Shown: positions 35,279 to 45,512 of the stretch, piece by piece
How the letters are laid out: each line of letters begins with the position of its first letter
How positions within the stretch are numbered: the first letter of the stretch is position 1
Source of the DNA: [Clostridium] scindens
GTDB taxonomy: Bacteria; Bacillota; Clostridia; Lachnospirales; Lachnospiraceae
DNA length: 64,000 bases
Direction: 5' to 3'
Assembly: GCF_019597925.1 (NCBI RefSeq)
Contig: NZ_CP080442.1
Location: forward strand, 2,708,001 to 2,772,000
Translations under genes and position numbers: made by a program
Notes under the pieces: model-generated
Database searches by the model: none
The model's input: the letters and a program-made list of their open reading frames with translations, nothing else
Told to the model about the DNA's origin: nothing

Positions 35279-37846
35279 ATGAATTATGGTAAGAAAAAAG
35301 CTTCTCAAAAGCAGAAAAAAATAACGTCGAAATCTACCATGCAGGGAAAAAGAGTCGGCGTACGGCTTTTCAAGGCATTTCTACTCTGTCTTGTAGTTGT
35401 GGCCGTTATCGGAGTAATTGGCGGCGGCATTTTCGTCAAGAAGATCATTGCCGACACTCCGGACGTGTCTCCATCTGACGTAAAGCCAAAAGGGTTTACT
35501 ACTTTTGTCTATGCCGACGATGGCTCCACCGAGATTGAACGTTTCGTATCTTCTGGTTCAAACCGTGTATATAAGTCTATTGACGAGATACCTAAGGATT
35601 TGCAGCATGCATTTGTAGCAATCGAAGACGAACGTTTCTACGACCACAATGGTATTGATCTTCAGGGTATCGCCCGTGCAGCAGTTGTAGGCATAACTTC
35701 CGGAGATTTCTCCGAAGGCGCGAGTACCCTTACGCAGCAGCTGATTAAGAATAATGTATTTCCGAATTTCACCAAAGAAAAGACTTTCTATGACAGACTG
35801 CAGAGAAAGCTCCAGGAGCAGTACCTTGCGCTGCAGATTGAAAAACAGATGGACAAGGATGAGATCCTGGAAAGCTATATGAACACCATCAACCTTGGCC
35901 AGAATTCCCTGGGCGTGCAGGCTGCCGCCAAGAGATATTTTAACAAGGACGTATCCGAGCTGACGCTGTCAGAAAGCGCAGTCATTGCAGGCATTACCCA
36001 GAATCCGACCGAATACAATCCGATCACCAATCCGGAGGACAACCAGAAGCGCCGGAACAAGGTTCTGAAAAACATGCTGGATCAGGGGTACATCAAGCAG
36101 GCCCAATATGACGAAGCCATGGCGGATGATGTATATGCCAGGATCCAGACGGTCAACAGCACGGCAGGCGAAGAAAGCCCATACAGCTACTTCGTGGATG
36201 CCCTGGCAGAACAAGTCATGAAGGATCTGCGCGAGCAGCTGGGATATACGGAGACCCAGGCCTATAATGCCGTGTACAGCGGAGGCTTGAGCATCTACTC
36301 CACCCAGAATATGGGGATCCAGCAGATCTGTGATGAAGAGATGAATGACGACGCCAACTATCCCGGCCTGAAAGAATACGGCCTGGATTATGCCCTCACC
36401 GTTACAAGGGCGGATGGTTCTGTAGAAAACTATAGTTCCGGCCACATTAAGCAATATGTTAAAAATGCCTATGGCAAGGAGCAGGGGCTTCTGTATTCCA
36501 GCGAGGATGAGGCTCGCGCCATGGTGGAAGAATGGAAGACGACGATTGCCCAGGAAGGGGATGCCTATGACGAGGTTATCAATATCACCCCGCAGCCCCA
36601 GGCCGCTGTCACGATTATCGACCAGGCCACCGGCCAGATCAAGGCCATGGTAGGCGGGCGAGGAGCCAAGTCGACTAGTCTTGGGCTGAACCGTGCCTAT
36701 GGAACCGGCAAGACGGGCTCCAAGAGACAGCCCGGATCCTGCTTTAAGATACTGGCGTCCTATGCGCCGGCGCTGGATGCCTGCGGCAAGACGCTGGCCA
36801 CCGTCATCGAAGATGAGCCTTACACATTGAAAGGTGGACAGGTTCTGAGAAATGCGGATGGCAATTATCGCGGACCTGTTACAATCCGCAATGCCATTGC
36901 CAAATCCGTCAATGTGTGCGCGGTAAAACTTAGCGACGAGATCACTCAGGAATTAGGCTTTGAGTATTGCGAGAAATTCGGCATCACCACCCTTGTAAAA
37001 AGCAAGGAAGTCAACGGAGGCATATACAGCGACCTTAGCCAGACTCTGGCACTGGGAGGTATTACGGACGGCGTTTATAATTATCAAATGTGCGCTGCCT
37101 ATGCTACGATCGCCAATGGCGGCGTATACAATTCGCCTACCCTGTATACGAAGATCCTGGATCACGACGGCAATGTGCTTCTGGAAGGAACAGGCGAGAA
37201 GCGTACCGTTCTCAAGGACAGCACGGCTGCTCTTCTGACCAGCGCGATGCAGACGGTTGTGGAATCTGGTACAGGTACGGCATGCCAGCTTCCGAACATG
37301 CCGGTTGCCGGCAAGACTGGTACCACCACTTCCAATAAGGACTTGTGGTTCTGCGGCTTCACCCCTTACTATACATGCGCGGTATGGGGCGGCTACGATG
37401 ATAACAAAGAATGCAACTATGATACGAACTTCCGGTTCCGCCTGTGGAAAGGCATCATGAGCAGGGTACACGAAAACCTGGAGCCTAAGGAGTTCACAAT
37501 GCCATCCTCGGTTGAGCAGAAAACCGTATGCTCCATCACTGGAAAACTTGCGGTCGCAGGCAGCTGCCCGGCAATCACCGAGTATTTCGCAACCGACACG
37601 GCTCCGACAGAAAGTTGTCCGGGCCACGGCAATTCCGGCGGTAATACGGACGATAAGAAGACGGATGATCCGAATAGCGGAACCACTACGCCGACGACTC
37701 CAACCGATCCAAACTCCGGCGGTACGACTCCGCCTGACGGCGGCGGTGGGGATACGCCAGCGCCGACTCCGCCTGACAGTGGCGGCGGGGATACGCCAAC
37801 ACCTCCTGACGGCGGTGGTGGTGGCGAAGGTGGCACTACCCAGTAA
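35279..37846 (+). CDS. Class A penicillin-binding protein (PBP1A-like)
   Basis: An 855-residue bifunctional peptidoglycan synthase. It has a short basic cytoplasmic tail and one membrane helix (about 35-60). The GT51 transglycosylase carries EDERFYDHNGID and EGASTLTQQLIKN. The transpeptidase has the SXXK box in QPGSCFK, SVN (SXN) and AGKTGTT (KTG). A low-complexity tail from about residue 790, rich in Gly, Pro, Thr and Asp with repeats of the GGGDTPTPPDGG kind, likely spans the wall. It is a single gene with its own promoter and terminator. Confidence 0.96.
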   Translation: MNYGKKKASQKQKKITSKSTMQGKRVGVRLFKAFLLCLVVVAVIGVIGGGIFVKKIIADTPDVSPSDVKPKGFTTFVYADDGSTEIERFVSSGSNRVYKSIDEIPKDLQHAFVAIEDERFYDHNGIDLQGIARAAVVGITSGDFSEGASTLTQQLIKNNVFPNFTKEKTFYDRLQRKLQEQYLALQIEKQMDKDEILESYMNTINLGQNSLGVQAAAKRYFNKDVSELTLSESAVIAGITQNPTEYNPITNPEDNQKRRNKVLKNMLDQGYIKQAQYDEAMADDVYARIQTVNSTAGEESPYSYFVDALAEQVMKDLREQLGYTETQAYNAVYSGGLSIYSTQNMGIQQICDEEMNDDANYPGLKEYGLDYALTVTRADGSVENYSSGHIKQYVKNAYGKEQGLLYSSEDEARAMVEEWKTTIAQEGDAYDEVINITPQPQAAVTIIDQATGQIKAMVGGRGAKSTSLGLNRAYGTGKTGSKRQPGSCFKILASYAPALDACGKTLATVIEDEPYTLKGGQVLRNADGNYRGPVTIRNAIAKSVNVCAVKLSDEITQELGFEYCEKFGITTLVKSKEVNGGIYSDLSQTLALGGITDGVYNYQMCAAYATIANGGVYNSPTLYTKILDHDGNVLLEGTGEKRTVLKDSTAALLTSAMQTVVESGTGTACQLPNMPVAGKTGTTTSNKDLWFCGFTPYYTCAVWGGYDDNKECNYDTNFRFRLWKGIMSRVHENLEPKEFTMPSSVEQKTVCSITGKLAVAGSCPAITEYFATDTAPTESCPGHGNSGGNTDDKKTDDPNSGTTTPTTPTDPNSGGTTPPDGGGGDTPAPTPPDSGGGDTPTPPDGGGGGEGGTTQ

Positions 37847-37874
37847 TTACGAATCAACAATAAAGAGATTAAAA

Positions 37875-37910
37875 AGCAGCAGAATCCCAAACGATTCTGC
37901 TGCTTTTATT
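37875..37910 (+). terminator. Terminator after the PBP1A gene
   Basis: AGCAGCAGAATC (37875-37886) and GATTCTGCTGCT (37893-37904) form a perfect 12-bp stem with a 6-base loop, followed by TTATTTT. The A-run upstream may let it work for the convergent glcK as well. Confidence 0.9.
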
Positions 37911-37948
37911 TTCTTATATAATGCAAGTCCTGATCTTGCTGCTCTCCT

Positions 37949-38878
37949 CTAAAGGATCAATTTCGCTGCTCCGCAGATTCCTGCGTCATTTCCCAGCGTC
38001 GCAAGCACCAGCCTGGTATCTTCATTGGCAAAAAATGCCCGTTCCTTGAACGCTTTCTCCACATATTTAAGCAGGATATCCCCGGCTTTTGACACTCCAC
38101 CGCCGATCACGATGACGGAAGGATCTGTGATCGCTGCCAGATTGGCCAGCGCGTGTCCCAGATATGCGCCAAACTCTTCCACGATCTCTTCTGCGATCTT
38201 ATCTCCCTTTTTCAGTTCATCAAACACGGCCTTGGCGCTAAGTTTACGGTCCCTGAGGGAAGAAGGCGCATCATCTGCTTTCAAGCGCTTTCCTGCCAGC
38301 CTGGTGATTCCGGTGGCGGAAGCATATTGTTCGAGGCAGCCTTGGTTGCCGCATCCGCAATGATCCTCCTCCTCATAGTTGACGCAGATATGTCCGATCT
38401 CTCCGCCCGCTCCGTGGGCACCCACCACGGGCTGTCCATTCACGATGACTCCGCCGCCCACGCCGGTTCCCAGAGTGACCATGATCAGATTCTTCTCTCC
38501 TTTGCCTGCGCCCAGCCACATCTCGCCCAGCGCAGCCATATTGGCATCATTGCCCACCGCAACCTTCATCTGCGTCAGGTCTTCCATCTCCCTGCGGACT
38601 TCCTTATATCCCCATCCAAGGTTTGCCGTATTCTGGACGATGCCTTCAGCATTTACCGGGGCAGGAATGCCAATCCCGATGCCCGACACCTGCTCCTTTC
38701 CCAGTTTCTTTTCCTCCATCTTCTGCTTCAAGGAATCGGCTACATCCGGAAGGATCGCCTCGCCTTTCTGCTCAGTCCGGGTCTTAATCTCCCACTTCTC
38801 CAATAGTTCTCCTTCTATCGTAAAGAGACCCATCTTGACTGTGGTTCCTCCGATATCAACTCCAAAACAATACTCCAT
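37949..38878 (-). CDS. glcK: ROK-family glucokinase
   Basis: A 309-residue sugar kinase. It opens YCFGVDIGGTTVKMGLF (phosphate 1 loop). The catalytic Asp is in VGNDANMAALGE. The ROK zinc site is GHICVNYEEEDHCGCGNQGC. This matches Firmicute GlcK, phosphorylating glucose with ATP. AGGAGG is only two bases before the first ATG (38887) but eleven before the one at 38878, so the latter was chosen. It follows hprK by 15 bases, linking glucose phosphorylation to catabolite control. Confidence 0.92.
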   Translation of the reverse strand: MEYCFGVDIGGTTVKMGLFTIEGELLEKWEIKTRTEQKGEAILPDVADSLKQKMEEKKLGKEQVSGIGIGIPAPVNAEGIVQNTANLGWGYKEVRREMEDLTQMKVAVGNDANMAALGEMWLGAGKGEKNLIMVTLGTGVGGGVIVNGQPVVGAHGAGGEIGHICVNYEEEDHCGCGNQGCLEQYASATGITRLAGKRLKADDAPSSLRDRKLSAKAVFDELKKGDKIAEEIVEEFGAYLGHALANLAAITDPSVIVIGGGVSKAGDILLKYVEKAFKERAFFANEDTRLVLATLGNDAGICGAAKLIL

Positions 38879-38893
38879 TCCTGCCATATCCTC

Positions 38894-39820
38894 CTATTTC
38901 TTTGCCAGATTCTGCTGTACGCGCTTATAGAGTTCCTGGGCCGCGTTGTACCCCATTTTCTTCTGCCTGTGGTTGATCGCTGCCGTCTCGACAATGATTG
39001 CCAGATTACGTCCTGGACGGATCGGCAGCTGGTGGCATACGACCTTGTTTCCAAGAAACTCCGTGTACTCTTCTTCCAGTCCCAGACGGTCATATTCCTT
39101 CTCCCGGTTCCAATCTTCCAGCGTAATGACCAGATCAATGTTCTGGGTCTCTCTTACGCTCTGTACGCCGAACAGGGTCTTTACATCCACGATGCCAATT
39201 CCCCTTAATTCAATAAAGTGCCTTGTAATATCCGGAGCAGAACCCACCAGAGTCTCGTCGCTGACCTTGCGGATCTCTACCACGTCGTCGCTGACAAGAC
39301 GGTGTCCTCTCTTAATCAGTTCCAGGGCCGCCTCGCTCTTACCGATTCCGCTCTCTCCCATAATCAGGACGCCTACGCCGTATACGTCCACCAGAACTCC
39401 GTGGATGGAAATGCAGGGGGCCAGCGCTACATTCAGCCAGCGGATGATCTCCGCCGTAAACTCTGAAGTCTGCTTCTCCGTTATAAACACCGGTATATTG
39501 GCCCTTGTCGCTTTCTCAAGGAGCATTGGCTCCGGCGGAAGATTCCGGCAGAAGATTATGCAAGGAATCTGATAGGACAACAATGTCTCATAAGTCTCTT
39601 CCTTCGTCTTCTCGTCCATCGTCTCCAGGAATGTATACTCAACATACCCGATAATCTGAACACGTTCCGAGTCAAAATGCTCGAAGAACCCGGTAAGCTG
39701 CAGGGCCGGCCTGTTGATATCCGGAACCTCCACCTTCTTCTCCGTCAGATCCACATCCGGCGTAAGATTCTTAAGGTTCATCTTCTCTACAACCTTCTTT
39801 AATCCAACTTTATTAGCCAT
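38894..39820 (-). CDS. hprK: HPr kinase/phosphorylase
   Basis: A 308-residue bifunctional sensor of carbon status that phosphorylates HPr at Ser46 and reverses it. An N-terminal domain (1-130) is followed by the kinase with Walker A GESGIGKS (155-162), the HxxxDD-type region RLVSDDVVEI, the signature EIRKVSDETLVGSAPD and the C-terminal hexamer-contact region ELRGIGIVDVKTLFG. The ATG at 39820 has AAGGAG upstream. It lies between uvrC and glcK. The HPr-like protein elsewhere in this window lacks Ser46 and should not be its target. Confidence 0.96.
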   Translation of the reverse strand: MANKVGLKKVVEKMNLKNLTPDVDLTEKKVEVPDINRPALQLTGFFEHFDSERVQIIGYVEYTFLETMDEKTKEETYETLLSYQIPCIIFCRNLPPEPMLLEKATRANIPVFITEKQTSEFTAEIIRWLNVALAPCISIHGVLVDVYGVGVLIMGESGIGKSEAALELIKRGHRLVSDDVVEIRKVSDETLVGSAPDITRHFIELRGIGIVDVKTLFGVQSVRETQNIDLVITLEDWNREKEYDRLGLEEEYTEFLGNKVVCHQLPIRPGRNLAIIVETAAINHRQKKMGYNAAQELYKRVQQNLAKK

Positions 39821-39877
39821 AGCACTCTCCTTCATAACACTTAATTTGTACAAAATAACTGTGTTTATTATATCATA

Positions 39878-41716
39878 TCAATGGAAAAAGTTATATACGT
39901 CCCTCGCTGATTTTTCATTCATGGACGGTAACTCCTTCAACTGCTCCACCGTAGCATTCTTGATAGCCTCGATATTCTCAAAATGACGCATCAGATCTTT
40001 CCTTCTCGCCGGCCCTACTCCCGGGATATCATCCAGAATCGAATGCACCTGTCCCTGGCTGCGAAGCTGCCTGTGGAATGTAACCGCGAATCTATGAGCC
40101 TCGTCCTGGATTCTGGTAATCAGCTTAAAACTCTCAGAATCCTTGTCAATGCGGATTTCCTCATTCTGGTAATACAGCCCTCTGGTTCTGTGGCTGTCAT
40201 CTTTTACCATACCGCAGACCGGGATATTAAGACGAAGTTTATCCAGCACCCGAAGCGCTACATTCACCTGTCCTTTTCCTCCATCCATTAGTATCAGATC
40301 CGGAAACAGGGTAAATCCTCCCATCTCCTTCCCTTCTTCCTTCTCCCTGAGTCCATGCTCAAAACGCCTGGTCAGGACTTCTTCCATGCTGGCATAATCA
40401 TCTGCCCCCTGCACCCCTTTAATCTTGAACTTCCGGTAATCATTGCGTTTGGGCCTTCCTTTTTCATATACCACCATGGAGCCTACTGACTCAAAGCCAT
40501 TGGTATTGGAAATATCGTATGCCTCCATCCTCACGATCCCTGTAAGCCCCAGCAGTTTCTCCAGTTCCTTTACCGCGCCGATGGTTCTTCCTTCCTCCCG
40601 CTTCAGTCGTTCTTTATCCGTACTCAGAACCAACTGCGCATTCTTTTTGGCCAGTTCCACTAATTTTTCCTTGGTCCCTTTCTTGGGCACGATCAGGCGT
40701 ACCCGGTGTCCACGCCTCTTAGTAAGCCATTCCTCGATGACCGTCCGATCTTCTATCTCCTCCGGAAGCATCAGGCGGGGCGGGATATATGGCGTTCCAG
40801 CGTAGAACTGCTTGATGAAGCTGGAGAGAATCTCGCTCTGCGTCTCTCCCTTTGCAATCTTAAGGTAGAAATGATCCCTTCCGATCAGCCTGCCTCCACG
40901 AATGAAGAATACCTGCACCACCGCGTCTTCCTCTTCCACCGCCACGGCAAGTATATCCCTGTCCTCCCCTGCCGTGTCCGTAATCTTCTGCTTCTGCGCG
41001 ATCTTCTGGACGCTCGTCAGAAGTTCCCGGTACTCGATCGCTCTCTCGAATTCCAACGCTTCCGAAGCTTCCTCCATCTTCTCTTCCAGTTCTTTTAAGA
41101 TAACGTCATAATTCCCATTGAGAAAATGGATCACCTCATTGACTGATTCCCGGTACTCTTCCTGGGATATGTATCCCTGGCAGGGCGCCTTGCACTGGTG
41201 GATGTGATAGTTCAGGCAAGGACGCTCTTTTCCGATATCCCGGGGAAGCTTCCGGTTGCAGCTGCGGATCTGGTATAGTTTGCGGATCAGCTCGATGGCA
41301 TCCTTCACTGCCCCCGCGCTGGTATAAGGGCCAAAATACTTAGACTTATCCTTCACCATCTTCCTCGCCAGCATGACTCTTGGAAATGGCTCTTCCACCG
41401 TCACCTTGATAAACGGATAGGCCTTGTCGTCCATCAGCATCGTATTATACTTGGGCCTGTGCTCTTTAATAAGATTGCATTCCAGCACAAGCGCTTCCAG
41501 TTCCGAATCGGTCACGATATACTCGAACCTGCGGATATGGGTCACCATCTGCTCAATCTTGGCTCCCTTGTTCCTGCTGCTTTGAAAATACTGCCGCACA
41601 CGGTTCTTCAAACTGATAGCTTTTCCCACATAGATAATGTCGTCTTTCTCATCATGCATGATATACACGCCAGGCTTTCCCGGCAATTTCTTTAATTCTT
41701 CCTGAATGTCAAACAT
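39878..41716 (-). CDS. uvrC: UvrABC excision nuclease subunit C
   Basis: A 612-residue nuclease making the dual incisions in nucleotide excision repair. The GIY-YIG domain is at 13-90 ([20 protein letters not shown]). The UvrB-binding UVR segment is near 200-235. The C-terminal RNase H-like nuclease contains [20 protein letters not shown] and [13 protein letters not shown] helix-hairpin-helix pair ([17 protein letters not shown]) ends it. It is 57 bases upstream of hprK and downstream of the ftsH terminator. Confidence 0.97.
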   Translation of the reverse strand: MFDIQEELKKLPGKPGVYIMHDEKDDIIYVGKAISLKNRVRQYFQSSRNKGAKIEQMVTHIRRFEYIVTDSELEALVLECNLIKEHRPKYNTMLMDDKAYPFIKVTVEEPFPRVMLARKMVKDKSKYFGPYTSAGAVKDAIELIRKLYQIRSCNRKLPRDIGKERPCLNYHIHQCKAPCQGYISQEEYRESVNEVIHFLNGNYDVILKELEEKMEEASEALEFERAIEYRELLTSVQKIAQKQKITDTAGEDRDILAVAVEEEDAVVQVFFIRGGRLIGRDHFYLKIAKGETQSEILSSFIKQFYAGTPYIPPRLMLPEEIEDRTVIEEWLTKRRGHRVRLIVPKKGTKEKLVELAKKNAQLVLSTDKERLKREEGRTIGAVKELEKLLGLTGIVRMEAYDISNTNGFESVGSMVVYEKGRPKRNDYRKFKIKGVQGADDYASMEEVLTRRFEHGLREKEEGKEMGGFTLFPDLILMDGGKGQVNVALRVLDKLRLNIPVCGMVKDDSHRTRGLYYQNEEIRIDKDSESFKLITRIQDEAHRFAVTFHRQLRSQGQVHSILDDIPGVGPARRKDLMRHFENIEAIKNATVEQLKELPSMNEKSARDVYNFFH

Positions 41717-41731
41717 GTCGTCTCCCCCAGT

Positions 41732-41779
41732 AAAAAACCAGAAGAAATCCGCCTGCTCCCGGCAGATCTTCCTCTGGTT
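41732..41779 (-). terminator. Terminator after ftsH
   Basis: On the minus strand AACCAGAGGAAGATC (from 41779) pairs with the complementary arm ending TCTGGTT (41736), giving about 19 bp with G-U pairs and a GGGAGCA-type loop. It is followed by TTTTTTAC. It separates ftsH from uvrC. Confidence 0.85.
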
Positions 41780-41799
41780 CCATACGATAATCTATCCTT

Positions 41800-43794
41800 C
41801 TATGATTCTATATGCTCTTCTGGCACAGGCTGGCCCTCCTCTGCCGGGTCATCCTCTCGTGCCTCGCCGTCGGCCTCAGGAGCAGGGCTGCTGCTCTCAT
41901 CCACCGGATTCATAGCGATACGTTCCTCAGACTTCTTAGCGGACTCCGGATCAATCCCTTCCACTTCGTGGAAGATATTCATGAACTCTTTGCCTGTGAT
42001 CGTTTCTTTCTCGATCAGGAATGCGGCAATCTTATCCAGGGAATCCCTATGCTGGCTTAGCAGTCTCTTTGCTTCTTCATAGGCATCCTTCAGCATCTTC
42101 ATGACTTCCTGGTCAATCTCGGAAGCTGTCTCCTGCCCGCAGTTGCTCACAGGCCTTCCGTCCAGATAACGGTTCTGGATGGATTCCAGGCCGATCAGGC
42201 CGAATTTCTCGCTCATGCCATACTGCGTGATCATGGCTCTGGCAACGTTGGTAGCCTTTTCAATATCATTGGCCGCCCCGGTAGTGACGGTGTCAAATAC
42301 GATCTCTTCCGCCGCGCGTCCTGCCAGCATTCCCACAAGCATCGCCTGCAGTTCTTTCTTCGTATTCAGGAACTTCTCTTCCTCCGGCGTCTGCATGACG
42401 TATCCAAGAGCGCCCATGGTTCTTGGGACGATCGTAATCTTCTGTACCGGCTCCGCGTCTTTTTGAAGCGCGCTTACCAGCGCATGTCCAACCTCATGGT
42501 AAGATACGATCCTTCGCTCCTCCTGGCTCATAATCCGGTCTTTCTTTTCCTTGCCCACCAGGACTACTTCTACAGCCTCGAACAGGTCTGCCTGAGAAAC
42601 TGCCTTCCTTCCATTCTTAACGGCATTGATCGCCGCCTCATTGATCATATTGGCCAGATCAGAGCCTACCGCGCCGGAAGTTGCCAGCGCAATGGCTTCC
42701 AAATCAACCGTCTCGTCCATCCGCACATCTTTGGAATGAACCTTTAATACATCGACTCTTCCCTTAAGATCAGGCTTCTCCACAATGATACGCCGGTCAA
42801 AACGTCCCGGACGCAGAAGCGCCGGATCCAGAATCTCAGGACGGTTGGTGGCTGCCAGAAGCACAAGGCCTTTGTTGCTCTCAAAACCATCCATCTCTGC
42901 CAGCAGCTGGTTCAGAGTCTGCTCCCTCTCATCGTTGCTTCCCAGCTGATTGTCACGGCTCTTGCCGATCGCGTCGATCTCATCGATAAATATGATGCAT
43001 GGCGCCATCTGCTGCGCCTGCTTGAACAGGTCACGCACCCTGGAAGCACCGACGCCTACATACATCTCAACGAAGGCTGATCCGCTTAAGGAGAAGAACG
43101 GTACCTTCGCCTCGCCTGCCACTGCCTTTGCCAGCAGCGTCTTTCCGGTACCGGGAGGTCCTACCAGCAGCGCGCCTTTTGGAAGCTTGGCTCCTACGCT
43201 GGTGTATTTTCCCGGATTATGAAGGAAATCCACCACTTCCTGGAGGGATTCCTTTGCTTCATCCTGCCCGGCCACATCCTTGAATGTAACGCCGGTCTGC
43301 TTCTCTACATACATCTTGGCGTTGCTTTTGCCAACGCCCATCATTCCGCCGCCCTTAGACATCTTCCTGGTCATCCAGACAATCATGCCCACCAATAGCG
43401 CGATCGGAAGGAATGTAAAGATGATCTGGGCCACTACGGCAGAAGTGGTATCCGGTATCTCCTGCTCATACTTAACGCCGGCCTCATACAGCTTGTCGGA
43501 CAGCGTATCATCCTTTACAACGCCGGTATAATATTGCTTGGCCGGCTTCTTGTCACCCTTTGCCTTCTTCTGGGTAATCACGATCTTATCGTTCTGGATT
43601 ACGACTTTTTCTACTTTGCCTTTATCCACCATCTTCAGGAACTCATCATAACTGACTTCCTTATCCCCGGTCATCCCCTGAAATTGATAGAGGGCCAGCA
43701 CCAGGATGGTGGTAATCAACGTTACCAATATAATAAAAGATAAGCCTTGCTTATTATTTTTATTATTTTTGTTCTTGTTATTCTGGTTGTCCAT
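41800..43794 (-). CDS. ftsH: ATP-dependent zinc metalloprotease FtsH
   Basis: A 664-residue membrane AAA+ protease. It has an N-terminal helix (about 15-38), an extracytoplasmic domain, and a second helix near 120-142. The AAA module has GPPGTGKT and FIDEIDAIG. The zinc site is YHEVGHALV (HEXXH). The C-terminus is acidic, ending with a Glu-rich tail. It has its own promoter and terminator. Confidence 0.97.
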   Translation of the reverse strand: MDNQNNKNKNNKNNKQGLSFIILVTLITTILVLALYQFQGMTGDKEVSYDEFLKMVDKGKVEKVVIQNDKIVITQKKAKGDKKPAKQYYTGVVKDDTLSDKLYEAGVKYEQEIPDTTSAVVAQIIFTFLPIALLVGMIVWMTRKMSKGGGMMGVGKSNAKMYVEKQTGVTFKDVAGQDEAKESLQEVVDFLHNPGKYTSVGAKLPKGALLVGPPGTGKTLLAKAVAGEAKVPFFSLSGSAFVEMYVGVGASRVRDLFKQAQQMAPCIIFIDEIDAIGKSRDNQLGSNDEREQTLNQLLAEMDGFESNKGLVLLAATNRPEILDPALLRPGRFDRRIIVEKPDLKGRVDVLKVHSKDVRMDETVDLEAIALATSGAVGSDLANMINEAAINAVKNGRKAVSQADLFEAVEVVLVGKEKKDRIMSQEERRIVSYHEVGHALVSALQKDAEPVQKITIVPRTMGALGYVMQTPEEEKFLNTKKELQAMLVGMLAGRAAEEIVFDTVTTGAANDIEKATNVARAMITQYGMSEKFGLIGLESIQNRYLDGRPVSNCGQETASEIDQEVMKMLKDAYEEAKRLLSQHRDSLDKIAAFLIEKETITGKEFMNIFHEVEGIDPESAKKSEERIAMNPVDESSSPAPEADGEAREDDPAEEGQPVPEEHIES

Positions 43795-43819
43795 TTTATT
43801 CCTCCTGTATTACCCTTCC

Positions 43820-43848
43820 ATTATACGGACAGCCTACTTAGAAATCAA
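43820..43848 (-). promoter_or_regulatory. Sigma-A promoter of ftsH
   Basis: On the minus strand TTGATT (43848-43843), a 17-base spacer and TATAAT (43825-43820), 25 bases before the ftsH start; AGGAGG lies between. Confidence 0.8.
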
Positions 43849-43867
43849 TAAAAACATTATGAAAAGA

Positions 43868-43897
43868 TTGTAAACTTCCTATATCTTGTAGTATACT
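43868..43897 (+). promoter_or_regulatory. Promoter of the DUF1846 gene
   Basis: TTGTAA (43868-43873), an 18-base spacer and TATACT (43892-43897), about 65 bases before the start codon. Confidence 0.6.
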
Positions 43898-43962
43898 TGG
43901 TGTTGAAATGCTTATACTTCAAATAAACGATTTCTATAGAAAAGTAAGAGGAAAGTGTACAT

Positions 43963-45456
43963 ATGAGAATTGGATTTGACAACGAAAAATACCTTCAGAT
44001 GCAGTCTTCCCATATCCGGGAGCGTATCGATCAATTTGACAACAAACTTTATCTGGAATTCGGCGGCAAACTCTTCGATGATTACCATGCTTCCAGGGTT
44101 CTTCCGGGATTCCAGCCTGACAGCAAGCTTCGGATGCTCAAGCAGCTTTCCGATCAGGCCGAGATTGTCATTGTAATAAGTGCGGAAGATATTGAGAAGA
44201 ATAAGGTACGTGGGGATCTTGGAATCACCTATGACTCCGATGTGCTCCGGCTGATGGGCGTATACCGCGAGCACGGCCTCTATGTAGGCAGCGTCGTCAT
44301 TACCAAGTTCAGCGGCCAGGAAAGCGCGGTCCTGTTCAAGAACCGCCTGGAAAAGCTGGGCATCAAGGTGTACCGGCATTACGTTATCCCCGGATATCCT
44401 TCCAATGTACCCTACATCGTAAGCGATGAGGGCTACGGGAAGAATGATTATATCGAGACCTCCCGCCCACTGGTAGTGGTAACTGCCCCCGGACCGGGAA
44501 GCGGCAAGATGGCCGTCTGCCTCTCCCAGCTTTATCAGGAGCACAAGAGAGGCATCTGCGCAGGATACGCCAAGTTTGAGACATTCCCTATCTGGAATAT
44601 CCCATTGAAGCACCCGGTCAACCTGGCATATGAAGCTGCCACTGCCGACTTGAATGATATTAATATGATAGACCCCTTCCATCTGGAAGCCTATGGAAAG
44701 ACTACCGTCAACTACAACCGGGATGTAGAGATCTTCCCTGTGCTAAGCGCCATGTTCCAGCGCATCTACGGCGAAAGCCCTTATAAGTCTCCTACCGACA
44801 TGGGCGTAAATATGGCAGGAAACTGCATCTGCGACGACGAGACCTGCAAGGATGCCTCGAGGCAGGAGATCATCCGGAGGTACTACGACTCGCTCAGAAG
44901 GCTGCTGGAAGGCGCCTGCTCCGATGCGGAAGTCTACAAGATCGAGATGCTGATGAACCAGGCCGGCATCACCGTCCATGACCGCCCGGTCGTGGATGCC
45001 GCCCTGCAAAGAGCCAAGGAGACCGGCGAACCTGCCGCGGCGCTCCAGCTCCACGACGGACGTATGATCACGGGTAAGACCTCCAACCTGCTGGGCGCTT
45101 CCGCTGCCTTGCTTCTGAATTCCCTCAAGGTACTGGCTGATATTGACCATGAAAGACACGTCATATCTCCGGAGGCCATCGAGCCAATCCAGAAGCTCAA
45201 GACGCAGTATCTGGGAAGCAAGAACCCAAGGCTGCACACGGACGAAGTGCTGATCGCCTTGTCCGTCAGCGCCGCAACCGACCCTACAGCCCAGCTGGCC
45301 TTAGACCAGCTTCCAAAACTGAAGGGCTGCCAGGCGCATACCTCGGTCATGGTAGGTTCTGTTGACATGAAGCAGTTTAAAAAATTATCCATCCAGGCGA
45401 CCTTTGAAGCAAAATATGAAAAAAGTTCTGTATTTTTCAATGACAGGGGTGTATAA
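43963..45456 (+). CDS. DUF1846 family protein
   Basis: A 497-residue protein of the DUF1846 family, widespread in clostridia and streptococci and of unknown function. It opens RIGFDNEKYLQMQSSHIRER. A glycine-rich nucleotide-binding-like loop, VTAPGPGSGKMAVCLSQLY, lies near residues 173-192 and looks like a Walker A. A cysteine pair in GNCICDDETCKDAS (about 285-300) may bind metal. It ends with two alpha/beta segments around KTSNLLGASAALLLN. It is divergent from ftsH and is followed by pyrG after 56 bases. Confidence 0.85.
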   Translation: MRIGFDNEKYLQMQSSHIRERIDQFDNKLYLEFGGKLFDDYHASRVLPGFQPDSKLRMLKQLSDQAEIVIVISAEDIEKNKVRGDLGITYDSDVLRLMGVYREHGLYVGSVVITKFSGQESAVLFKNRLEKLGIKVYRHYVIPGYPSNVPYIVSDEGYGKNDYIETSRPLVVVTAPGPGSGKMAVCLSQLYQEHKRGICAGYAKFETFPIWNIPLKHPVNLAYEAATADLNDINMIDPFHLEAYGKTTVNYNRDVEIFPVLSAMFQRIYGESPYKSPTDMGVNMAGNCICDDETCKDASRQEIIRRYYDSLRRLLEGACSDAEVYKIEMLMNQAGITVHDRPVVDAALQRAKETGEPAAALQLHDGRMITGKTSNLLGASAALLLNSLKVLADIDHERHVISPEAIEPIQKLKTQYLGSKNPRLHTDEVLIALSVSAATDPTAQLALDQLPKLKGCQAHTSVMVGSVDMKQFKKLSIQATFEAKYEKSSVFFNDRGV

Positions 45457-45512
45457 TCTTTAAGTATTTTTTTGGACATGCTATGTAAACAGATTCAGCT
45501 AAGGAGGAAATT

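Noticed and set aside
37680..37846. Tandem repeat at the end of the PBP gene as a separate element
   Set aside because: It is in frame and encodes the Gly/Pro/Thr-rich wall-spanning tail of the PBP.
43912..44682. Long minus-strand frame opposite the DUF1846 gene
   Set aside because: It lies inside a strongly supported DUF1846 coding region on the plus strand, has no recognisable domain and no ribosome site.
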